Below, piece after piece: positions 22,246 to 26,859 of a stretch of 26,859 nt of DNA. Every line of letters starts with the position of its first letter. Position 1 is the stretch's first letter. A model generated the notes under the pieces. That model did no database searches and was not told the DNA's origin. It was given only the letters and a program-made list of their open reading frames with translations. Source of the DNA: JBOGVZ01 sp050692985 (GTDB lineage: Bacteria > Actinomycetota > UBA4738 > CALAEC01); assembly GCA_050692985.1 (NCBI GenBank), contig JBOGVZ010000082.1, positions 1 through 26,859 on the forward strand, written 5' to 3'. The position numbers and the translations under genes were made by a program.

Positions 22246-22251
22246 ATCGTA
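22246..22251 (-). promoter_or_regulatory. -10 box TACGAT, likely leaderless hydrolase transcript
   Basis: TACGAT ends 8 bases before the ATG at 22237 with no ribosome site between them. On the opposite strand TTGACG at 22264-22269 could be the -35 of the OsmC gene, with a poor -10 (TACGCG at 22288). Confidence 0.5.
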
Positions 22252-22310
22252 CGCGTCAGGCGGTTGACGCCGGGGAAAGTAGTTCGGTACGCGAGGAAAG
22301 GAGGTACCCG

Positions 22311-22778
22311 ATGGCCACCGTCTACACCTCCAGGGTGAGGATCGAACGCTTCGCCGACGGGACGAGGCGAGCCGAGATCCCCGTGGAGGCCCCCATCATG
22401 CTGGGCATCCACGACGAGGTGGCAGAGCTCTACAAGAGGGAACCGGGCACGTTCGAGCCGCACGCGGCGAGCCTCGACTACGTGGTCGCGGCCGCGGGAG
22501 GGTGACTGACGGGAACCCTGGGAGCCGCGCTGGAGGCGCGCCAGATACCCGCATCGAACCGACGCCTCGTGTCCGAGGTGACCGGCGAGATCGAGAGAAG
22601 CGACGACGGCGTGCTCGTGGTCCGACGCGTCCACGTCCTGTACCGACTGCGAGCGGATCCGGAGAAGCGAGAGGCGGTCGACCGCGTCCTGGAATTCCAT
22701 GCGCGGAAGTGCCCGGTGGCCAGGACGATCGGCGACTGCGTGGACATCAGCACGGAGCTGGACCTCATCGAAGAGTAA
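22311..22778 (+). CDS. OsmC/Ohr-family protein, probable selenoprotein (Sec at first catalytic position)
   Basis: Through an in-frame TGA (22503-22505) the frame gives a 155-residue protein of normal OsmC length. OsmC/Ohr proteins reduce organic hydroperoxides using two cysteines. The N-terminal half contains VEAPIMLGIHDE and ends SLDYVVAAAGG; U65 follows, then LTGTLGAALEARQI, the helix that in relatives begins GGCLTxTL. The second Cys is C134 in FHARKCPVART, and the end DISTELDLIEE is also family-like. The frame stays open and coherent on both sides of the TGA. AAAGGAGGT 6 bases before ATG 22311 fixes the start. A SECIS-like hairpin follows the TGA. An ordinary reading would give two truncated genes, neither with a full active site. 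Selenium in place of sulphur should raise peroxidase reactivity; that is inference. Confidence 0.85.
22518..22544 (+). promoter_or_regulatory. Putative bacterial SECIS element in the OsmC gene
   Basis: After the UGA the RNA can form a lower stem CTGG/CCAG, a four-base bulge GAGC on the 5' side, an upper stem CGCGC/GCGCG and a TGGAG loop. The loop starts 25 bases after the UGA, its second base is G, and the upper stem has five pairs. This meets the bacterial SECIS criteria. The sequence differs from the hairpin at 18347, as expected because it must also encode protein. Confidence 0.65.
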
Positions 22779-22799
22779 GGACGGCTAGGTGTCAGCAGG

Positions 22800-22814
22800 A
22801 CCTCCGACGGAGGT
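22800..22814 (+). terminator. Short hairpin after the OsmC gene
   Basis: ACCTCC and GGAGGT form a six-pair stem around GAC, 22 bases after the OsmC stop and before the convergent lipoprotein gene ends. No T-tract follows, so termination here is a weak guess. Confidence 0.3.
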
Positions 22815-22850
22815 GACGTGTCCCTTGGGCCCCCCAGCGATCCCGCGAGC

Positions 22851-23324
22851 CTACCCGCGGATGGGCTCCCCCTCCGAGGAGACCACGAACCACACGTCGC
22901 CGATCCCTTGGCCGTTGGTGTCTCCGGGCTGGGCGTCGTCGGCGAAGGAGTACAGGGGCATGGCGTTGTAGGTCACCTGTAGGGCGCCATCCTGGCGCTC
23001 CGTGGTCCCCAGCAGCGAGGCGTCCACCCCCTCCCCGGCCTGGAGATCGCCCTCCGCCTCCAGGGCGGGCCAGGTCTGGGCGCAGTCGTCATAGCAGGTG
23101 CTCTCTCCCTCGGAGTCGTTCAGGAACACGTACAGCGTTCGCCCATCCGCGTCGGTGAGGATGGTCCCCAGTTCAGACTCGGCGGTGTCGACGGTGACGC
23201 CTGCCTCCGGCGGAGCCGGGCTCTCCGGTTCGGGTGAGGCCGCCTCCGGTGTGGCGGGAGTATCCTCCTGTCCGCACGCCGCGCCGAACACAGCCAAGCA
23301 CAGAACCACGATCATCCTTCTCAC
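22851..23324 (-). CDS. Secreted lipoprotein, COG4315 family
   Basis: A 157-residue lipoprotein with a signal ending FGAAC (C17 lipidated), then a Pro/Glu/Ala-rich linker to about residue 45. A domain follows with ELGTILTDADGRTLYVFLNDSEGESTCYDDCAQTWPAL and a second copy-like LQVTYNAMPLYSFADDAQPGDTNGQGIGDVWFVV. These two halves are the repeat of the COG4315 'predicted lipoprotein with conserved repeats' family common in Actinomycetota. No enzymatic function is established. Start is a GTG with GGAGGTG 5 bases upstream. It is divergent from the propeller lipoprotein gene at 23412 and convergent on the OsmC gene. Confidence 0.87.
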   Translation of the reverse strand: MRRMIVVLCLAVFGAACGQEDTPATPEAASPEPESPAPPEAGVTVDTAESELGTILTDADGRTLYVFLNDSEGESTCYDDCAQTWPALEAEGDLQAGEGVDASLLGTTERQDGALQVTYNAMPLYSFADDAQPGDTNGQGIGDVWFVVSSEGEPIRG

Positions 23325-23411
23325 CGGGCACCTCCGCGCTCGTCTCTACTTCGAATACGATCGAGACCCGTCCCCGGTTCGGTTTCCTGAAGGGAATGGC
23401 ACACTGAGGTC

Positions 23412-24448
23412 ATGCGCACCCCGATCCCATCGGCTGTTCTGGGCGCCGGCATACTGCTCCTCGCCGTCGCCTGCAACTCGCCGTCCCCGGCGGGGCGGCC
23501 CCGGGCTACGGTCGACGAGGAGCCGGCCGCGACTGCCTCACCGGCTCCTCGCCGGCAGCCCTCGTTCACCGAGTACCCGGTCCCGGCGGGGAGCCGCCCT
23601 CACGACGTCGCCCCCGCGTCGGACGGGGGGTCTGGTATACGGCCCAGGGCTCCGGAGAGCTGGGGCGCCTGGACCCCGCCACCGGACGAACGCGCCACAT
23701 CCCGCTCGGTGAGGGGTCGGCGCCCCACGGGGTCATCGTGGGGCCGGACGAGGCTCCATGGATCACGGATGGGGGGCTCAACGCCATCGTCCGGGTCGAT
23801 CCGGAGAGCCACGACGTCTCCACGTTCCCCCTCCCCCGGCCGGCGTACGCCAACCTGAATACCGCGGCGTTCGACGGGGAGGGGACCCTGTGGTTCACGG
23901 GCCAAAGCGGCGTCTACGGCAGCGTGGATCCCCGGACGGGGAGGGTGCGGGTCTTCGACGCGCCGCGCGGGACGGGCCCCTACGGGATGGCGGCGGCCCC
24001 CGACGGGACGGTGTGGCTGGCGTCGCTGGCGGGCAGCTACATCGCCCCGGTCGATCCTCCCGGAGGTGGCCTGGCCGTGGTGGACGTTCCGACGCCCGGG
24101 GGCGGCGCCCGGCGGATCTGGAGCGATTCCCACGGCCTCCTCTGGGTCACGGAGTGGAACGCGGGGAAGCTCGCTCGGTACGACCCGTCGAGCGGGTCCT
24201 GGAGCGAATGGCGTCTGCCGGGCGAGAACCCGCAGCCGTACGCGGTCTACGTCGACGAGCGTGACGTGGTGTGGATCACGGACTTCGGCGCCAACGCCCT
24301 GGTGCGCTTCTCCCCTCGTTCCGAGCGCTTCCGGTCGTTCCCCTTCCCCAGCCGCGCCGCCGAGGTACGGCAGCTGCTGGGGCGCTCGGGCGAGGTGTGG
24401 GGCGCGCAATCCGGAACCGACAAGCTGGTCGTGTTGCGCACGAGCTGA
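23412..24448 (+). pseudogene. Streptogramin-lyase-like beta-propeller lipoprotein, broken by a frameshift
   Basis: Two frames together encode one Vgb-like (virginiamycin B lyase family) seven-bladed propeller of about 345 residues. The first frame has a lipoprotein signal (ILLLAVACNS, C21) and ends in homology at EYPVPAGSRPHDVAPASDGG (about 23630). The second resumes with VWYTAQGSGELGRLDP and continues through GPDEAPWITDGGLNAIVRVDP, LWFTGQSG, PYGMAAAPDGTVWLAS, LLWVTEWNAGKLARYDP and VVWITDFGANALVRFSP to the TGA at 24448. The switch falls at a run of six G at about 23627-23632; one more G would restore the frame. This may be a sequencing or assembly error, a recent mutation, or slippage. As a lipoprotein it is probably not an antibiotic-resistance enzyme. 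The promoter-like box CACACT lies 6 bases before the ATG. Confidence 0.8.
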
Positions 24449-24689
24449 TATCGGCCATGCTCAGTAGCAGATAGATCAACGCGCTGACTCGCGCCGCCCT
24501 TCGAAGACACATCCAGACCGAGGCCGCGTAGGCCCTTCTCCCTGCAGGAGGGACCGGTCAACGACGTCCGGAATCAGTCCCCACGTCAGAAACACTGCCG
24601 ACCGCTGCTTGAAGGAAATGCGCTGCTCCGCCGAAGCCCTCAGGACTCGGGCATGACCAGAGTTTTGTCCTACCATTTGGCTAAGTCCT
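24449..24689 (+). other. Intergenic stretch before tRNA-Arg, nothing recognised
   Basis: About 240 bases with lower GC than the surrounding genes. A 66-codon minus-strand frame (24476-24676) starting MVGQNSGHARVL is present, but it has no ribosome site and I recognise no family. It may be a remnant of an integrated element, since it abuts a tRNA gene and an insertion-sequence remnant on the other side. No promoter or terminator is clear. Confidence 0.35.
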
Positions 24690-24762
24690 GCCCTCGTAGC
24701 TCAGTGGATAGAGCACCGGTTTCCTAAACCGGGTGTCGGAGGTTCGATTCCTCCCGGGGGCA
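24690..24762 (+). tRNA. tRNA-Arg (anticodon CCT)
   Basis: A complete cloverleaf. The acceptor GCCCTCG pairs with CGGGGGC, the D-arm is GCTCAGTGGATAGAGC, the anticodon stem is CCGGT/ACCGG with loop TTCCTAA, and the T-arm is GGAGGTTCGATTCCTCC. Anticodon CCT decodes AGG. The discriminator is A and CCA is not encoded. tRNA-Arg genes are common integration sites, and an IS481-type remnant begins 12 bases after this one. Confidence 0.96.
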
Positions 24763-24774
24763 CTCTGTGATGTG

Positions 24775-24813
24775 TCGGGCCATCGTGGACGGATGTCTCG
24801 GGACATCGTGGAC
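24775..24813. repeat. Duplicated IS481-type terminal motif
   Basis: TCGGGCCATCGTGGAC (24775-24790) and TCGGGACATCGTGGAC (24798-24813) are direct copies differing at one base, 23 bases apart. They sit just outside the 3' end of a transposase fragment. Doubled motifs of this kind are typical of the ends of actinobacterial IS481-like elements, where the transposase binds. Confidence 0.6.
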
Positions 24814-24819
24814 ACTCTC

Positions 24820-25040
24820 TCACTCCATGGGCTGGTAGTCGCGGCTGGGATCCAGCGTGAGGTGGCGCAGCAGCTGTCCTTTCTCTGACACGATCCGGAC
24901 GTCGAGGCCGTCGACCAGCATGATCACCCGGACCCCCTTGTAGGTGGCGGAGTTCACGTCGCAGTTTGTATGCCACTCCCCCGGTCCCCGAGTCCACTTC
25001 GACTTGTTATCGCTTGATCGGTGAATCCATGCAGCCCCTA
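24820..25040 (-). pseudogene. C-terminal remnant of an IS481-type transposase
   Basis: The minus strand encodes NSATYKGVRVIMLVDGLDV followed by RIVSEKGQLLRHLTLDP and SRDYQPME before a TGA. The ending 'DLDVRV...GELLR.LTLDPxRDYQP' is characteristic of IS481-family transposases (DDE integrase fold, RNase-H-like), so this is the last 50 or so residues. Upstream the frame continues to about 25040 without family similarity and then meets a stop, so the rest of the transposase is missing. The inner edge of the remnant is not defined. No second terminal repeat was found in the window. A non-functional relic next to tRNA-Arg. Confidence 0.7.
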
Positions 25041-25148
25041 GCCGTCATTTGACCCCGCTGACCCAGCGAACGACCGCCGACGTACGAGGCGCACGGCGGG
25101 ATGGGCTCAGGGAACCCCCGCGCTCCAGCCGTCGGAGGGACCTGAGTC
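25041..25148. other. Short intergenic stretch, nothing recognised
   Basis: About 110 bases between the transposase remnant and the end of the cupredoxin gene. It contains no frame with coding character, no hairpin with a T-tract and no promoter I would defend. Confidence 0.4.
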
Positions 25149-25925
25149 TCATCTCAGCACCAGCACACCCTCCATGCCGGGCGCGTGGGGACGGCAGTAG
25201 AACCGATATGTGCCGGGGCCTGCCGTGAAGGTGATCCTCTCGTCGGTGTTGGGGGGCACGTTGAGATCCACACCCAGCTCATCGATGGTGAAGGTATGGC
25301 GGGTGCCATCCAGGTTGGCGACGTGCACAGAGACCTCGCCATTCTCGACCGTGATCCCCTTCGGCCGGAACGCGATGTCCTCCGCCACCAGGCGGATGTC
25401 CCCGCCCTGGGCGGGAACGCTCTCAATTCCCGCGAACGCGATGATCGACACTACCGCGGCGACCACGAGCAGCGCTCCCGTCGCCATGGCGATCATCCGC
25501 GGGGTGCTGGAGGTGGCATCGGGCCGGGCCCGCTCCCGGAAGGTGGGGATCGCCGCCACGGCTCCGACCACACACCCGACCGTGAAGAAGGAGAGGGGGA
25601 TGAAGTCAGCCATCGACTCGGGATGCGTCAGGGCCTCCACCAGGAACGGCGCGCTGAACACGAGCAGCCCAAGCGAGACGACCCCGAGCCAGATCGCACC
25701 GACCCGAGGCCAGGTGACCAGGAGGAGCAGGCCGATGGCCAGCGGAGCCGCCATCGAGACGATGAAGGGCTCGAAGCTGAACGAGATCAGCATGGGCACC
25801 AAGAGGGATCCGAGGACCGCCAGGGCGGCGAGCGCCTGGAGCCGACCCCACCCAAATACCCCCCCGTCGGGTGGCGGCTCCACGTATCTCTGAGCCTCCG
25901 CTGCCGCGTCCAGATCGTGCCTCAT
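25149..25925 (-). CDS. Membrane protein with a C-terminal cupredoxin domain
   Basis: A 258-residue protein with a soluble N-terminus (about 30 residues), five membrane helices (to about residue 180) and an external C-terminal type-1 copper domain. The domain begins IRLVAEDIAFRPKGITVENGEVSV and has all four ligands: H210 in TRHTFTI, C244 and H247 in FYCRPH, and M251 in PGME. It is therefore likely an electron carrier or copper-handling protein held on the outer face of the membrane. ATG at 25925 is used because AAAGGAGG lies 5 bases upstream; a longer in-frame extension would run across the operator and the MarR start. Divergent from a MarR regulator, which probably controls it. The fusion of a five-helix module to a plastocyanin-like domain is not a family I can name. 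Confidence 0.85.
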   Translation of the reverse strand: MRHDLDAAAEAQRYVEPPPDGGVFGWGRLQALAALAVLGSLLVPMLISFSFEPFIVSMAAPLAIGLLLLVTWPRVGAIWLGVVSLGLLVFSAPFLVEALTHPESMADFIPLSFFTVGCVVGAVAAIPTFRERARPDATSSTPRMIAMATGALLVVAAVVSIIAFAGIESVPAQGGDIRLVAEDIAFRPKGITVENGEVSVHVANLDGTRHTFTIDELGVDLNVPPNTDERITFTAGPGTYRFYCRPHAPGMEGVLVLR

Positions 25926-25939
25926 CCTGTCCTCCTTTT

Positions 25940-25966
25940 CAGGTATCCTGGCCTTCAGGAGACCTG
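25940..25966. promoter_or_regulatory. Paired palindromic operator between the cupredoxin and marR genes
   Basis: Two copies of CAGGNNNCCTG (CAGGTATCCTG at 25940-25950 and CAGGAGACCTG at 25956-25966) are each inverted repeats and lie 16 bases centre to centre; together they also form a longer imperfect palindrome. The spacing, about one and a half helical turns, suits two dimers of a winged-helix regulator. The site sits between the two divergent starts and 3 bases before the marR ATG, so binding would block both. Confidence 0.6.
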
Positions 25967-25969
25967 AGT

Positions 25970-26464
25970 ATGCGCCAACCCGACCGAGATAGTCAAGCGG
26001 AAGGAGCAGCAAGACCGCCGGAGAACACGGTGGCCCTCTTGGGCCTGGCCCACGCGGCCCTCGGCCACCAGATCGTGGCCGGCGTGGTGGAGGCCGGGTT
26101 CCCCCAGCGCCCCGCTCACTCCAACGTGTTCGCCCACATCGACATCGAGGGCGGAACGCGGCTCACGGAGCTGGCCCGACGGGCCAACATCACCCCCCAG
26201 GCGATGGGAGAACTGGTCGACGACCTCGAGGGAATGGCCTACGTGAGCCGCCACCCAGACCCCGAAGACCGGCGCGCCAAGCGCATCGTCCTCACTGCCC
26301 GGGGGCTCGCGTGCGTCCAGGCCGCGCTGGGAACGATCGCCGGCATCGAGGACAGGCTGAAAGCGCTGATCGGCGAGTCAGGCCTCCTGGAGCTGCGCTC
26401 GACACTGGAGCGAATCATCGCCGCCGGGGAGCTCACGGACCGCGCTGATGAAGCCCGACCGTAG
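25970..26464 (+). CDS. MarR-family transcriptional regulator
   Basis: A 164-residue winged-helix repressor-type protein. The DNA-binding region is LTELARRANITPQAMGELVDDLEGMAYVSRHPDPEDRRAKRIVLTARG (about residues 64-111), with the MarR wing motif DPEDRRAKRIVLT. Flanking helices (residues 20-55 and 112-160) form the dimer interface. ATG at 25970 lies just after the paired palindrome, so autoregulation and control of the divergent cupredoxin gene are likely. The ligand is unknown; a link to copper or oxidative stress is only suggested by the neighbour. There is no close ribosome site; TATCCT at 25944 inside the operator could be the -10. Confidence 0.9.
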   Translation: MRQPDRDSQAEGAARPPENTVALLGLAHAALGHQIVAGVVEAGFPQRPAHSNVFAHIDIEGGTRLTELARRANITPQAMGELVDDLEGMAYVSRHPDPEDRRAKRIVLTARGLACVQAALGTIAGIEDRLKALIGESGLLELRSTLERIIAAGELTDRADEARP

Positions 26465-26847
26465 CCAGCGTCGCATCCACCCCTGCGAGTCCAAGTGGAG
26501 AGATGTGGAATCGAGCGGACCGCCTGGTCACGAAACGGGTCCCCCTGCGCCAGCGCACACCCCCAAACGGTGGTACCCAGTGGTGCCGCTGCTCGCACGA
26601 TCTGGCGACGGGCCAAATCCTCGGGTCACGGGGCGTAGAAGATGTGCGGCGTCTCCCGCCCCTGGCACAACGCTGCGCATCTGGACATCACTTGTGCTTC
26701 GGTTTGGGCCGAGGACCGAGTACGTAGCCCTGAGAGGCTGTCGCGTAAACCCTCGGTAAACGGTCGCGGATGTGCTCGCCAGCAAGTCTCCCTGCGGGGA
26801 CAATGACATCGGTGTAGTTCGCTCCCGAGCCCTTATGGAGGCAGCCG
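26465..26847. other. Intergenic stretch after marR, no gene recognised
   Basis: About 380 bases. Several short frames overlap here but are Arg/Pro-rich and mutually exclusive, and none has a ribosome site. A pair of GTAAAC direct repeats (26745-26750 and 26756-26761, 11 bases apart, one helical turn) is flanked by CGCG and GGTCGCG and could be a regulator site. A possible -10 TAGTTC lies at 26815-26820, before the candidate gene start at 26848. Confidence 0.35.
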
Positions 26848-26859
26848 ATGGCCTACAAC
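26848..26859 (+). CDS. Candidate gene start, cut by the window end
   Basis: ATGGCCTACAAC (Met-Ala-Tyr-Asn) begins 6 bases after GGAGG (26837-26841), a well-placed ribosome site, and downstream of a possible TAGTTC -10 box. Only four codons are visible, so the product cannot be guessed. Confidence 0.4.

Noticed and set aside
22161..22505. A 114-codon protein starting at 22161 and ending at the TGA
   Set aside because: Its first 50 codons run through the divergent promoter and antisense to the hydrolase; the real start is 22311 after AAAGGAGGT.
26503..26727. A 74-codon frame after marR
   Set aside because: No ribosome site or promoter, composition like random GC-rich sequence, and overlapping alternatives on both strands.
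1..26859. General reassignment of UGA as a sense codon
   Set aside because: Many ordinary genes of normal length (GDPD, cyclo-ligase, mtnP, the serine hydrolases) end at TGA exactly where the family ends.
1..26859. CRISPR arrays, prophage or integrase genes
   Set aside because: No regularly spaced repeats and no phage or integrase motifs; the only mobile trace is the IS481-type relic.

Overview
The window is GC-rich (roughly 70%), densely packed, and reads as chromosomal sequence from an uncultured-type actinomycete (phylum Actinomycetota). Three things point there. First, a 5-FCL / galU / glp (MoeA paralogue) / small membrane protein block follows the mycobacterial order 5-FCL-galU-moeA1-(rimJ)-membrane protein. 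Second, a -10 box often sits about 6-9 nt from a start codon, as in leaderless transcription. Third, there are MPT53-like, MptB-like and COG2345-type proteins. UGA ends many ordinary genes here, so the standard code is in use.

Layout. 1-110: tRNA-Ala(CGC). 171-1771: secreted glycerophosphodiester phosphodiesterase, convergent with a translin-family protein. 1820-6604 (minus): GLPR/SepX-like membrane protein, Glp, GalU, and a membrane GAF-GGDEF diguanylate cyclase, with 5-formyl-THF cyclo-ligase divergent. 7404-10872 (plus): a COG2345 regulator with a putative Fe-S cysteine set, FmdB zinc ribbon, MTA phosphorylase starting at an apparent CTG, a CpaB-like SAF protein and UppP. 10865-14391 (minus): an unknown membrane protein and the TldE/TldD pair. 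14442-18010: two convergent multi-pass membrane proteins, the second an MptB-like mannosyltransferase. 18061-22778: two genes with an in-frame UGA at the catalytic cysteine, separated by peptide deformylase, a PLP dehydratase, a beta-lactamase-fold hydrolase and an alpha/beta hydrolase. 22851-24448: a COG4315-like lipoprotein and a frameshifted streptogramin-lyase-like propeller lipoprotein. 24690-25040: tRNA-Arg(CCT) followed by an IS481-type remnant. 25149-26464: a membrane-anchored cupredoxin divergent from a MarR regulator across a paired palindromic operator. The last 400 bases hold only a candidate gene start.

The most notable content is two probable selenoproteins 4 kb apart. The first is a lipid-anchored MPT53/DsbE-like thioredoxin whose CxxC is UxxC (UGA at 18340). 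The second is an OsmC/Ohr-family protein whose first catalytic Cys is UGA (22503). In both, the family homology continues in the same frame after the UGA, the partner Cys is kept, and a hairpin meeting the bacterial SECIS rules follows. No selA, selB, selC or selD lies in the window, so that machinery would have to be elsewhere in the genome.

All calls come from reading the sequence. No database search or folding program was run.
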